This document shows positions 17,858-27,038 of a stretch of DNA of 64,000 bases, piece by piece. Below the pieces are notes generated by a model, which saw only the letters and a list, made by a program, of their open reading frames with translations, had not been told where the DNA came from and did no database searches. The translations under genes and the position numbers were made by a program. Where the stretch lies: positions 1 through 64,000 of the forward strand of contig DASYHQ010000013.1 of NCBI GenBank assembly GCA_035998445.1. Reading direction: 5' to 3'. Numbering within the stretch: position 1 is the stretch's first letter; each line of letters opens with the position of its first letter. Source of the stretch: Tepidisphaeraceae bacterium. Its GTDB lineage: Bacteria > Planctomycetota > Phycisphaerae > Tepidisphaerales > Tepidisphaeraceae.

Positions 17858-19528
17858 ATGTTTGATGCAACTAACGTGTCGCGAAAGCTTTATCTGCTGG
17901 CTGGGGCCACCTTGGTCGTGTTGGCCATGAACGATGCCAAGGCAGCACCGCTGTACTGGGATGCGAACGGTGATGGCACCGATTCGACCTACGGCGGCAA
18001 TGGAACGTGGGACACGTCCAACGCATTCTGGAACAACTCGGCCACTATTGGCTCAGGCGTCCTCCAGACGTGGAACACGATCGATAATCCCGCCATCAGC
18101 ACCTCGGCGGTGTTCCTCCGCAACACGTCCGGCGCCGTGACTGTCGGCGTGGGCGGCGTCATGGCGCAGAATCTCAGCTTCGGAACGTCGACCGGGTCGT
18201 TCACCACGGGCAGCGGCACGAACTACACGCTGTCCGGCGACGCGATCACGGTCACGCAGTCTGGCACCGGGACTGGTATTGGCTTGAACAATGGCGGCAC
18301 GGTTGCGATCGGCAACGCCATCAACTTCTCGGGCACGATGAAGGTCGTTGCAACAGGTGGCACCAACTCGCTCACGCTCGCCGGTGGGTTGAATAATATG
18401 TCCGCCTCGAACCAGATCCTCTATTTCGAATTCAGCAGCGGTTCCAACACGACCGACGTCTCCGGGGCGATCACACGGTCAGGCAACGGCACGATCGGCC
18501 TCGTTTTCAATGGAACCAGCTCGACCGTCGTCAAGCTGAGCGGCAGCAACACCGGCCTGAACGGGAACGGGACGCTTCGGCTTGAGGGGGGCATTCTGGC
18601 GCTGGATAACAGCAACGCGCTGGGTTCCGCGTCGCTTCCGACATTGGCCCTAGGCGTCGCCAGCTCAACGTCCTCACGTGCGCAATCGGTCTTGATCGGC
18701 ACGAGCGGCGTTTCGATTGGGAACGGGATTTCCCTTGCCTCCTTGGGCACCGGTGGTACCGCAACCCGCACGCTTGGCAGCGCGATCGCCAGCGGCACCG
18801 CGACGTTCACCGGCGGCGTAACGCTGGCATCCACAGGCGTCAGCCTTAGGTCCGATGGCGACGCTCTCACCACCTTCAGCGGGTTGATCAACGACGGCGG
18901 CCAGATTCAGGCCGTCACCAAGATCGGCACGGGCACCGTTGCCCTGACCCGCCCCGCAGGCAACACCTATGACGGTGGGACCACCGTGTCTGCAGGCACG
19001 CTGCTCGTCAACAACACCAGTGGCTCCGGAACGGGGACCGGTGGCGTGCTCGTCGGGGCAAGCGGCACGTTGGGTGGCAGTGGCTTCATTGATCCCGGCG
19101 CTGGAAGCACCGTCACCGTCAACGGCAAGATCGCGCCGGGCAACGGCGTCGGAACGTTGACCGTCGGCTTGATCGACAGCAAAAACGACGTCTTGTTCGG
19201 TGAGGACGCCTGGCTCGTGGCGCAGGTGGCTGGCGACACGGCCGATACACTGGCGGTGTTCGGCTCGATCGACTTGTCCAACTCAGGCGACGTTCTCGAC
19301 GTCGCCTTCACTGGCACGCAAACGCTTTCGCGGTACGTGCTCGCCACGTACACCGACGGGCTGGCCGGCACGTTCTCGTCGCTCAACGTCACCGGTTCGA
19401 GCGAGCCATGGCAGATCGACTACAGCCAATCCGGCGAGATCGCTGTCGTCGTCGCCGTCCCCGAGCCTGGAATGCTCGGCTCGCTCGCGGCCGCCGGCCT
19501 GCTGCTGTGCCGTCGTCGGCGGCATTAA
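17858..19528 (+). CDS. PEP-CTERM protein with autotransporter-type beta-strand repeat
   Basis: A strong site (GGAGGAG) precedes ATG 17858. The 556-residue product has a signal peptide (KLYLLAGATLVVLAMNDAKA), then YWDANGDGTDSTYGGNGTWD, a common opening of beta-strand-repeat passenger proteins. Long Ser/Thr/Gly-rich beta rungs follow, and near residue 365 the autotransporter-associated repeat (NTYDGGTTVSAGTLLVNNTS, GGVLVGASGTLGGSGFI). It ends VPEPGMLGSLAAAGLLLCRR, the exosortase sorting signal. It is probably a surface-displayed adhesive or structural fibre; no enzyme motif is seen. The gene lies 49 nt after the LacI gene. Confidence 0.88.
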   Translation: MFDATNVSRKLYLLAGATLVVLAMNDAKAAPLYWDANGDGTDSTYGGNGTWDTSNAFWNNSATIGSGVLQTWNTIDNPAISTSAVFLRNTSGAVTVGVGGVMAQNLSFGTSTGSFTTGSGTNYTLSGDAITVTQSGTGTGIGLNNGGTVAIGNAINFSGTMKVVATGGTNSLTLAGGLNNMSASNQILYFEFSSGSNTTDVSGAITRSGNGTIGLVFNGTSSTVVKLSGSNTGLNGNGTLRLEGGILALDNSNALGSASLPTLALGVASSTSSRAQSVLIGTSGVSIGNGISLASLGTGGTATRTLGSAIASGTATFTGGVTLASTGVSLRSDGDALTTFSGLINDGGQIQAVTKIGTGTVALTRPAGNTYDGGTTVSAGTLLVNNTSGSGTGTGGVLVGASGTLGGSGFIDPGAGSTVTVNGKIAPGNGVGTLTVGLIDSKNDVLFGEDAWLVAQVAGDTADTLAVFGSIDLSNSGDVLDVAFTGTQTLSRYVLATYTDGLAGTFSSLNVTGSSEPWQIDYSQSGEIAVVVAVPEPGMLGSLAAAGLLLCRRRRH

Positions 19529-19633
19529 TCGGGGGCGCAGACGACAGGAGCCCGAGACTGATGGAACGGCCGCGATTCGGAACGGTCTTACGCTCGTCGC
19601 GCATGTCGACGAACGTGATCGATCCGCTTGCAA

Positions 19634-19643
19634 GGGGGGGGGG
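19634..19643. repeat. run of ten G between the PEP-CTERM gene and the glycosidase
   Basis: Ten consecutive G lie in the 234-nt gap before the 926-aa glycosidase gene, about 120 nt upstream of its start. Such tracts slip during replication, and here the effect would be on transcription or a leader, since no gene crosses it. Otherwise the 19529-19762 gap has no supported gene. Confidence 0.75.
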
Positions 19644-19762
19644 CGCGGCCTCGTGCCCTGCGCGGCCGAACGCCACGATGACGGCGGGCGTATGGGTGGA
19701 CTTGGACAAGTAGACGAACATCGACGGTACCGAAGCGAACGAGAAGCGTGAAGGAGTAAATT

Positions 19763-22543
19763 ATGCTTCTGTGGAAGCGTGTGCTCGTTGTGTTTGTCAT
19801 CATTGTCAGTTTCAGCAGTGAAACGTTTGCGGCCGTGGCGATGAAGGCGGGAGATAAGGGCATCGAGATCGACGCCGGGACGATCGGCACGATTACCGTC
19901 GAGTATCCGGTGCTGCTCGGCGCGGATCAGAAGCCCGCGGCCCAGCTCGTTCAGTCCGACGTCGCCGATTCGACGGTGACGCTGCGGTATGGCGGCGACG
20001 TCACCGTCGTCGGCACGATTGACGCGGATGGGTTCTCGTACCGCGTGAGCAATGCGGCGGCGGTGAAGTTCATCCGCACGCAGGCGATCCTCTCGTCCGT
20101 GGGGCTGACGGACGGCACCTGGAAGTTTGACGACAAGCCGGCGGAACCGTTCCCGGCCGAAAAGCCGGCCAAGCCTCATTTGTTCCAAGGCCAGGCCGCC
20201 AAGCTCACCATCACGGGTGCCGACGACACCAAGCTCGTGCTCGGCAGCCCGCGGGCGTACTCGTTCAATCAACTGACCGACAACCGCGAGTGGGGCTGGA
20301 ACGTCTTCGCATGGCGGGTGGATACGGCGTTCGACAGCGCCAACCCAGTCTTCGCCTACACCGTCGGTGATGGCTCGGTCGCCGGCGCGTCGGCCGAGCC
20401 GAAGAAGCCGTCGGCGTACATCGACCCGTTCGGCCAAAGCATCAAGTCCGACTTTCCCGACAAGGTGCGGTCCGACGAGGAGCTGAAGGCCGACGTCGAA
20501 TCGGAGAAGGCCTATTACGCCTCGCTGACCTCGCCCGCGCTCGACCGTTTTGGTGGGCTCGACGGCAGCGGCGAGACGCTCGCCCTAAAGGCGACCGGCT
20601 TCTTCCACGTCGTCGCGCGCGACGGGCGCTGGATGATGGTCAACCCGCTCGGGAACCTGTTCTACCCTGTCGGCGTATGCGTACACATGCCGGGCGACGA
20701 CTACACCTACGTGGCCGGGCGCGAGGGTGCCTACGCGTGGCTGCCAGAGCGTGAGGGCGAGTTTGGGTCCACCTACCGCTCGGGCGAGCCGGCGATGTCG
20801 TTTCACCTGACCAATCAGATCCGCAAGTATGGCAAGCCGTACGACCATGCCGAATATCAGAGCCGGATGATCGACCGCCTGCGCGCATGGGGGTTCAACT
20901 GCGCCGGCCCATTCGCCAGTCTGAGCAAGGCGGTGCAGGAAGCGAACTTTCCGTACGTCGTCTCGCTGCACTATGGCGCCTGGCCCGGCATCCCCGACCT
21001 GCCGGGCGCGGCCCGCACGTGGGACCCCTTCGAGCCCGCCAACCGCGAGCGGGTCGAGCGCGAGTTCGCCAGGTCGCTCCCGCTGCGCGTCGATGATCCG
21101 TTATTGATCGGCTACTACCTGAACAACGAACCGCTGTTCGAGGACCTGCCGCGCGTCGTGGCGCGGCTGAACGGCTCGAAGCATGCCGCTAAGCGCGAGC
21201 TCGTGGCGATGCTGGCAAAGAAGTACGGGACGATCGACGCGTTCAACGCCGCGTGGGGCATGTCCGCCGGGGCGTTCACCGAGCTGGTCGACCCCGGCAT
21301 TCCCGTCGCCACCGCAACGGCAGCGGCGGACATGCAGGACTTTGCCGACATCTTCTTCGAGTCCTACTACAAGCTGATCTACGACACATTCAAGAAGCAC
21401 GACAAGAACCACCTGCTGCTCGGCAACCGGTTTCAATCCGGCACGATCAACAACGAGCGGCTTGTCCGCATCATGGCCAAGTACAACGACGTGGTGTCGT
21501 TCAACTACTACACCTACGCCATCGACACGTCGTTCCTGAAGCGCATTTACGCGTGGTCGGGCAAACCGATGATGATGACCGAGTGGTTTTACGCCTCCCC
21601 CCGCGACTCGGGGCTGGGCGGGGGTGGAAAGGAAGTGTCGAGCCAGGTCGAGCGTGGGCTCGCCTACCGGAACTACGTGGAGCAGACCGCGGCGCTGCCG
21701 TTCATGGTCGGCAGCACGTGGTTCACGCTCGTGGACCAATCGGTGACCGGTCGATGGTTCTCGAAGTACAACGGTGAGAACGGCAATTCCGGGCTGATTG
21801 CCGTCACCGACCGTCCGTGGAAGCAGATGCTTGCGCACGCGATGGAGACGAACTATTCGATCTACGATGTCGTGCTCGGCAAGCGTGAGCCGTTCGCGTG
21901 GGACGACCCGCGCTTCGTGATCGCCGCCGCCGCCGACAAGCGGATTTCGATTGCGCGTGCTACCGGTACGGTCGCGATGGACGGCACCGCCGCCGGATTC
22001 CCAGGGACGCCTGCCGAAACGGTCTCGGGTAGCCGTTTGGTTGTCGGTCTGCCCGCCGATGAATTTGAGGCAAGCTTCAAGCTCTGCTATGACGACCAGA
22101 ACCTATACCTGCTGGCGGAGGTGATTGACGCCACTCCGCTTCAGAACGTCAACGCGATGAACTACCTCTGGTCCGGGGATGGCATCGAATTGTTTATCGG
22201 ACATGAGAGGCTGGACGTGGGTGGGCAGCTTCTCTTCTCCGATCGCCAGGTCATCGTCGCCGCCAGTCCCGAGCCCAAGGCGGTCATCGCACGTCATCAA
22301 TCGCAACCCATGATCCGCTCAACCGCGCAGCGTCGCGGTGACGGTAGGGGGTACGTGTTGCAGGCAGCCATTCCGTTCGAGTCGCTCGGTTTCACGCCGA
22401 AGGAAGGGGACATGATTCGATTCGACATCGGCGTCAACGACAGTGCCGACGGCAAGGATCGCCAGCGCCAACTAATGTGGAACGGCACCGCTCGCAACTC
22501 CGGTGACCGTACGGGTTGGGGCCGCGCGTCGTTCGCAAAGTAA
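19763..22543 (+). CDS. secreted clan-A glycoside hydrolase (GH42/agarase-like) with CBM9-like C-terminus
   Basis: AAGGAG precedes ATG 19763. The 926-residue protein has a signal peptide (LVVFVIIVSFSSETFAA) and an N-terminal beta domain to about residue 240. The TIM barrel opens with GFFHVVARDGRWMMVNPLGN, a beginning shared by agarase/beta-galactosidase-like proteins. The probable acid/base is Glu456 in IGYYLNNEPLFED and the nucleophile Glu607 in KPMMMTEWFYASPRDSG. The last 150 residues (FEASFKLCYDDQNLYLLAEV, NYLWSGDGIELFIG, VLQAAIPFESLGFTP) match the CBM9/DOMON-like sugar-binding fold. It should cut an external galactan-like or related polysaccharide; substrate not decidable. It sits between the PEP-CTERM gene and the GH78-like gene. 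Confidence 0.88.
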   Translation: MLLWKRVLVVFVIIVSFSSETFAAVAMKAGDKGIEIDAGTIGTITVEYPVLLGADQKPAAQLVQSDVADSTVTLRYGGDVTVVGTIDADGFSYRVSNAAAVKFIRTQAILSSVGLTDGTWKFDDKPAEPFPAEKPAKPHLFQGQAAKLTITGADDTKLVLGSPRAYSFNQLTDNREWGWNVFAWRVDTAFDSANPVFAYTVGDGSVAGASAEPKKPSAYIDPFGQSIKSDFPDKVRSDEELKADVESEKAYYASLTSPALDRFGGLDGSGETLALKATGFFHVVARDGRWMMVNPLGNLFYPVGVCVHMPGDDYTYVAGREGAYAWLPEREGEFGSTYRSGEPAMSFHLTNQIRKYGKPYDHAEYQSRMIDRLRAWGFNCAGPFASLSKAVQEANFPYVVSLHYGAWPGIPDLPGAARTWDPFEPANRERVEREFARSLPLRVDDPLLIGYYLNNEPLFEDLPRVVARLNGSKHAAKRELVAMLAKKYGTIDAFNAAWGMSAGAFTELVDPGIPVATATAAADMQDFADIFFESYYKLIYDTFKKHDKNHLLLGNRFQSGTINNERLVRIMAKYNDVVSFNYYTYAIDTSFLKRIYAWSGKPMMMTEWFYASPRDSGLGGGGKEVSSQVERGLAYRNYVEQTAALPFMVGSTWFTLVDQSVTGRWFSKYNGENGNSGLIAVTDRPWKQMLAHAMETNYSIYDVVLGKREPFAWDDPRFVIAAAADKRISIARATGTVAMDGTAAGFPGTPAETVSGSRLVVGLPADEFEASFKLCYDDQNLYLLAEVIDATPLQNVNAMNYLWSGDGIELFIGHERLDVGGQLLFSDRQVIVAASPEPKAVIARHQSQPMIRSTAQRRGDGRGYVLQAAIPFESLGFTPKEGDMIRFDIGVNDSADGKDRQRQLMWNGTARNSGDRTGWGRASFAK

Positions 22544-22622
22544 AGTAGCGTGGACCAACGGCGGCAGGGGGCGTGGGGCGGAGCTTGAGGGGCGCACTGT
22601 GACGATCGAAGGGAGACGTGGG

Positions 22623-24992
22623 ATGAGTGATGCGATTCGTTTTCTCGCGGGCTGTCCGGTCTGGCCTACCGGACGCGAACGTGCCATGAACGATTTCGTT
22701 GGCTTCCGAGCCGTCTTCGCGCGGCCGGAGGGGGGGCATGCACTTCTTCGCTTCACGACGCCGTACATCGCCCGGGTATTCCTTAACGGCAAGTTCCTCG
22801 CCTATGGACCCGCGAGAGCAGCGCATGGCTATTATCGGGTGGACGAGATCGACCTGACGCCACGACTGCAACCGGAACAGAACGTCCTGGCGGTCGAGGT
22901 TGCCGGGTACAACGTAAACTCTTACTACTTCCTGGACCAACCTTCGTTCTTCATGGCCGAGGTCGTTGCGGGGCCGCTCGTGGTTGCGGCAACCGGGCGC
23001 GATTTCGAAGTAATCGATCTTCCAGAGCGGGTCCGCAACGTCCAGCGCTTCAGCTTTCAGCGGCCGTTCTCGGAAGTGTATCACCTGACGCCAAACTGCC
23101 ACGCGTGGCGCACCGAAATCGCTCCGCCGACGATCAAGTGCGCCTTTAACAGTTTCCCTCAGCCGCGACTGTTACCAAGGCGATGTGCATACCCCAACTT
23201 CGATACGCTGCACCAGCCGACGAGGGTTGAGTCGCGGGGCACGTTCACGCGCGGCGAGCTGCCGGCGCAGCCGTGGAAGGACCGATCGCTCACCACGATC
23301 GGGCCGCAACTTAAGGGATTCACCGAGAGCGAACTCGCGTGGATCCCCTCGCTGGAGTATCAGCGATTTCGATTTTCGCTGGAGCCGTGTGCACATCCGT
23401 ATCGGCCGCAGGAGCCCATAACGTTACAGGCGCGGGATGCGATCACGCTTGGCCTTGGTGCCAATCGCACCGGCTTTCTGGGATTCACGATCGAGGTCCG
23501 TCGCACCACGCGACTCATCTTGGCGGTCGACGAGGTACTCGCCGACGACGGCAGCATCAACATCGGTCGGATCGACAGCACGTATGTGCCCTCCTGGGAT
23601 CTGGAACCGGGCGAGTACGCGATCGAAACCTTCGAGCCTTACACGTTGCGGTACTTGCGACTGTGCGTGCCGGAAGGCGACTGCACAATTCGGGGAATTT
23701 ACCTGCGCGACTATGCTGCCCCCCCGATGAGCTGCGCACGCTATGTCACATCCGATCCGACTATAAACGACGTCTTCCGAGCAGCGGTGGAGACGGCACG
23801 TCAGAATGCGGTAGATTTGTTCTTCGACGATCCCAGTCGCGAGCGGGCGGGCTGGCTGTGCGATGCTTTCTTCCAAGCGAGAGCCTTCTTTGACCTCACG
23901 GCCAGCACGGCCGTCGAGCACGCGTTTCTCGAGAACGTCCTATTGGCGCCGGAGCCGTTCCCAAATCTTCCCGAGGGCGAGATTCCCGCCGCTTACCCAG
24001 CGGACTTTTACGAGGGATTGCACATCCCGCAATGGCCATGTTGGCTGGTCATGCAGTTGGAGGAATACCTGCAGCGCTCGGGCGACGCGGAACTCGTTGC
24101 CGCGTTTGGCCCTAAGATCGAGAAGTTCTTGGCATTTCTTGGTCGCCATCGAAACTCCGATGGTCTGCTGGAGCGACTTCCCGGCTGGAACTTCCTCGAG
24201 TGGTCCTTCGCGAACGAGTGCACGCAGGACGTCAACTACCCCATCAACATGCTCTATGCCGCTACGCTCGATGCCGCCGCTCGGGTATGGCACCACCCGG
24301 AGTGGGCCCAAGGGGCCGAACATGTTCGCACGCAGGTTCGGTCGCAAAGCTGGGACGGGGAGTTCTTTGTCGACAACGCGGTCCGGTCTGATGGTCAATT
24401 GTGCCGCACACGCAATCGCACCGAGATGTGCCAGTACTTCGCTTTCTACTTCGGAACGGCTACGCCGGAGAGTCATCCGCGGCTCTGGTCGAACTTGATC
24501 GAGCACTTCGGTCCGACACGCGATGCGGGGACGGTTTTCCCGGAGATCCATCCTGCCAACGCGCTGATCGGTTACCTATTGCGCTTTGAATTGCTCGCCA
24601 ACAGCGGCCGGACCGAGCAACTTCTACGAGAGCTGAAAGCGTACTACGGCCGCATGGCGCAGCGCACCGGCACGCTGTGGGAGCACAATGACCTGCGCGC
24701 GTCGGCGTGCCAGGGATTCGCATCGCACGTCGTCCGCTGGATGATAAGTTCAGTACTCGGCGTCGAGGCGATCGATCCCGTGGCTCGCCAGATCAGCCTG
24801 CGCTCGCGTCGAATTCCGTTGGATTGGATCGATGCCGAAGTACCGCTCGCCAGTGGATCACTAACGCTCCGCTGGCAGGCAAACATCGCTGAGCCAATTC
24901 AAGTGCTATCCGTTCCCGCAGGATGGAACATCGTTATCCAACAAGCCGAACCAGACGGCAGGCCCGAAAAACAACTGAGAGGAAAACCGTGA
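22623..24992 (+). CDS. GH78-like alpha-L-rhamnosidase family protein
   Basis: I choose ATG 22623 (GGGAG upstream); the frame is open to 22503 but overlaps the preceding gene. The 789-residue protein has N-terminal beta domains (ALLRFTTPYIARVFLNGKFL, AYGPARAAHGYYRVDEIDLT) and an (alpha/alpha)6 barrel. Near residue 400-415 the barrel carries FFDDPSRERAGWLCDAFFQA, the family's DCPxRDERxGWxGD active-site motif in altered form. Later barrel pieces are NMLYAATLDAAARVW and LWEHNDLRASACQGFASHVV, then a C-terminal beta domain. No signal peptide is seen, so it likely acts in the cytoplasm on imported oligosaccharides. Its TGA stop overlaps the GTG start of the aldolase gene, indicating coupled translation. 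Confidence 0.85.
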   Translation: MSDAIRFLAGCPVWPTGRERAMNDFVGFRAVFARPEGGHALLRFTTPYIARVFLNGKFLAYGPARAAHGYYRVDEIDLTPRLQPEQNVLAVEVAGYNVNSYYFLDQPSFFMAEVVAGPLVVAATGRDFEVIDLPERVRNVQRFSFQRPFSEVYHLTPNCHAWRTEIAPPTIKCAFNSFPQPRLLPRRCAYPNFDTLHQPTRVESRGTFTRGELPAQPWKDRSLTTIGPQLKGFTESELAWIPSLEYQRFRFSLEPCAHPYRPQEPITLQARDAITLGLGANRTGFLGFTIEVRRTTRLILAVDEVLADDGSINIGRIDSTYVPSWDLEPGEYAIETFEPYTLRYLRLCVPEGDCTIRGIYLRDYAAPPMSCARYVTSDPTINDVFRAAVETARQNAVDLFFDDPSRERAGWLCDAFFQARAFFDLTASTAVEHAFLENVLLAPEPFPNLPEGEIPAAYPADFYEGLHIPQWPCWLVMQLEEYLQRSGDAELVAAFGPKIEKFLAFLGRHRNSDGLLERLPGWNFLEWSFANECTQDVNYPINMLYAATLDAAARVWHHPEWAQGAEHVRTQVRSQSWDGEFFVDNAVRSDGQLCRTRNRTEMCQYFAFYFGTATPESHPRLWSNLIEHFGPTRDAGTVFPEIHPANALIGYLLRFELLANSGRTEQLLRELKAYYGRMAQRTGTLWEHNDLRASACQGFASHVVRWMISSVLGVEAIDPVARQISLRSRRIPLDWIDAEVPLASGSLTLRWQANIAEPIQVLSVPAGWNIVIQQAEPDGRPEKQLRGKP

Positions 24993-25762
24993 GCATCGCA
25001 ACCGCCAACACCCCTTGGACCCCCAATGCCATCGTCGGCCTGTGCGATCACGCGATCTTGCACCCAGCGCTTACCGATGCAGACCTTCGCGACCAGTTGA
25101 AGGCCCTGCGAGCGTATCCCGTCGCAACCGTCTGCATCAAGCCCTACGCGGTGGCTACCGCGGTCGAGGTGCTCAGCGGCACCAACATTGGCGTGGGCAC
25201 CGTGATCGGCTTCCCGCACGGCTCATCGGTGCCTGAGATCAAAGCCGAAGAAGCGGAACGCGCCTTCCGCGATGGCGCCCGAGACGTGGACATGGTCGTC
25301 AACGTCGGCAAGGCACTCTCGCACGACTGGGACTATATCCATCAAGACGTTCGGGCCGTTCTCGACGTCACGCGCAAGTACAACGGCGTCATCAAAGTCA
25401 TCTTTGAAACTGATCTCATTACCGACGACACCGTAAAGATCGATCTCTGCAGGATCTGCAGTGAGTTGGCGGTGGATTTCATCAAGACCTCGACGGGCTT
25501 TGGCTTCGTCAAGCGAGCGGATGGAAACTATAACTACCAGGGTGCCACCGAGCATGACATCGCGCTGATGAAGCGACACTCGTCGCCGGGCATGGGCATC
25601 AAACCTTCCGGTGGGATTCGGTCGCTGGACGACGTACTGAAGTACGTAGCCTTGGGTGCCACACGTATCGGTACTGCGTCGACGTTTGCCATTCACGCGG
25701 AAGCCACCGCTCGCTTCGGCGGGGCCGCCAAATCATCGATTGACGTCAGCATTGCGTACTAG
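24989..25762 (+). CDS. deoC: deoxyribose-phosphate aldolase family protein
   Basis: GTG 24989 overlaps the previous stop (GTGA), with GAGAGGA upstream. The 257-residue protein carries the DeoC class I aldolase landmarks: LCDHAILHPALTDADL (family pattern IDHTLLKP), NIGVGTVIGFPHGSS, DVDMVVNVG, the Schiff-base lysine in VDFIKTSTGFGF and the second lysine in GMGIKPSGGIRSLDDVLKY. DeoC splits 2-deoxyribose-5-phosphate to acetaldehyde and glyceraldehyde-3-phosphate. Placement directly behind a glycosidase and before a ribokinase-like kinase suggests it cleaves the phosphorylated product of the sugar released here. That could be deoxyribose or another sugar; the true substrate is uncertain. Confidence 0.93.
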   Translation: MSIATANTPWTPNAIVGLCDHAILHPALTDADLRDQLKALRAYPVATVCIKPYAVATAVEVLSGTNIGVGTVIGFPHGSSVPEIKAEEAERAFRDGARDVDMVVNVGKALSHDWDYIHQDVRAVLDVTRKYNGVIKVIFETDLITDDTVKIDLCRICSELAVDFIKTSTGFGFVKRADGNYNYQGATEHDIALMKRHSSPGMGIKPSGGIRSLDDVLKYVALGATRIGTASTFAIHAEATARFGGAAKSSIDVSIAY

Positions 25763-25799
25763 TATTGCCCACGTCCGACGCGCGTTCGGGAAGCCGATT

Positions 25800-26738
25800 A
25801 TGAAACCTCGCATCACCGTCATTGGCAGCTCTAACGCGGACATGATTATGAAGCTGCCGCGCCTTCCGGGCCGTGGTGAAACTGTCACAGATGGACAGTT
25901 CGTCTCGACGTTTGGCGGCAAGGGGGCGAACCAAGCGGTGGCCGCCGCGCGGGCCGGGGCGGATGTGAAGTTCCTGACCTGCGTCGATACAGATGTGCTC
26001 GGGCAGGCGATGGTCGACAACTTTGTTCGTGATGGCATCGATACCCGGCACGTCCTTCGCACGTCCGACGCGCCGTCCGGTGCAGCCTTGGTCATGTTCG
26101 ACTCCAACGGCGAGAACTACCTTGCCGTGGCACCCGGATCGAACTATTGCATTCGTCCTGCGCACATCGACGACGCGCGTGAGGCAATCGCCGGTTCCGA
26201 TATGTTGGTCATGCAAATGGAGATTCCCGCCGACACGACGTTGCGCGCCTTAGAGGCTGCGGCCAAGGTGAACGTGCCCGTGCTCTTCAACTTTGCACCC
26301 GTGCGTACGCGCGACGTGCCGCTGAGCGCATTAATGACTGGCTTGGTGGTCAACGAAGTAGAGGCCCACGAGTTGTCCGGCATGCCGGTTCGCACGCCCG
26401 AAGACGCTCAGCGGGCAGCGCGGCACCTGTTGAACATGGGGCCGAAGTTCGTCGTGGTCACGCTCGGACGCGATGGCGCCTGTGCTGCTTCCGCGGAGGG
26501 CGCCTTTCGCGTTCGCTCAATCCCAGTGCAAGCGGTGGATACGACTGGCGCCGGCGACACTTTCTGCGGCGCACTTGCGGTCGCGCTAGCGGAGGGGCAA
26601 CCCTTGCCTCTCGCGATGCGGTTCGCGACTGCGGCGGCTGCAGTTAGCGTGACCATAATGGGAGCGCAGCCCTCCATTCCACCCCGTAATAGCATCGAGT
26701 CAACACTAGCGCGCTTTGACTCAATTCGCAGCACATAG
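25800..26738 (+). CDS. rbsK: ribokinase-like PfkB-family sugar kinase
   Basis: This 312-residue kinase starts at ATG 25800, 38 nt after deoC. It shows the PfkB signatures: an N-terminal ITVIGSSNADMIMKLPRLPG, the substrate site FGGKGANQAVAAARAGADV, NGENYLAVAPGSN, NFAPVR and NEVEAHEL, and the C-terminal catalytic motif VDTTGAGDTFCGALAVALAE with the base Asp in GAGD. Close relatives phosphorylate ribose or deoxyribose at O5. Paired with DeoC it gives a kinase-aldolase route into central metabolism. The gene symbol reflects family; whether ribose, deoxyribose or another sugar is the substrate is not shown by sequence. Confidence 0.9.
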   Translation: MKPRITVIGSSNADMIMKLPRLPGRGETVTDGQFVSTFGGKGANQAVAAARAGADVKFLTCVDTDVLGQAMVDNFVRDGIDTRHVLRTSDAPSGAALVMFDSNGENYLAVAPGSNYCIRPAHIDDAREAIAGSDMLVMQMEIPADTTLRALEAAAKVNVPVLFNFAPVRTRDVPLSALMTGLVVNEVEAHELSGMPVRTPEDAQRAARHLLNMGPKFVVVTLGRDGACAASAEGAFRVRSIPVQAVDTTGAGDTFCGALAVALAEGQPLPLAMRFATAAAAVSVTIMGAQPSIPPRNSIESTLARFDSIRST

Positions 26739-27038
26739 CCGCAGCGCCGGATACGCGTCCGATGATCGCGAGCGCACCTTCTGCGACGAGCAGGAGTATC
26801 GCAAGACGCACTGGGATTGTTGTGGCGGTGTGACGGCGGGCACGATCGTGGCGGGGGGCAGCGGGACCGTGCCGATGTACTAAGATTTCGCTATGTACGC
26901 GATCGACGACCTCAGGCAACAGCCGACCGCGGACCTTGTGCCAGAGTAGGCGCTCTAGACATTGCAATACCACGCTGTCCCGCCGACGGCCCAGGCGCTG
27001 CAGAAGCCGCCGGCGCTAAATGATCGAGACGGCCAGCC
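26739..27038. other. intergenic stretch between convergent genes
   Basis: No supported gene, terminator or repeat was seen between the kinase gene and the convergent minus-strand glycosidase remnant. Confidence 0.4.

Noticed and set aside
19555-19721. minus-strand frame reading THTPAVIVAFGRAGHEAAP
   Set aside because: It looks partly protein-like, but it has no start or family and crosses the G10 tract; not supported as a gene.
19283-20437. 384-codon minus-strand frame
   Set aside because: It spans the antisense of two clear plus-strand genes and their gap, with no domain and low-complexity Arg-rich sequence.
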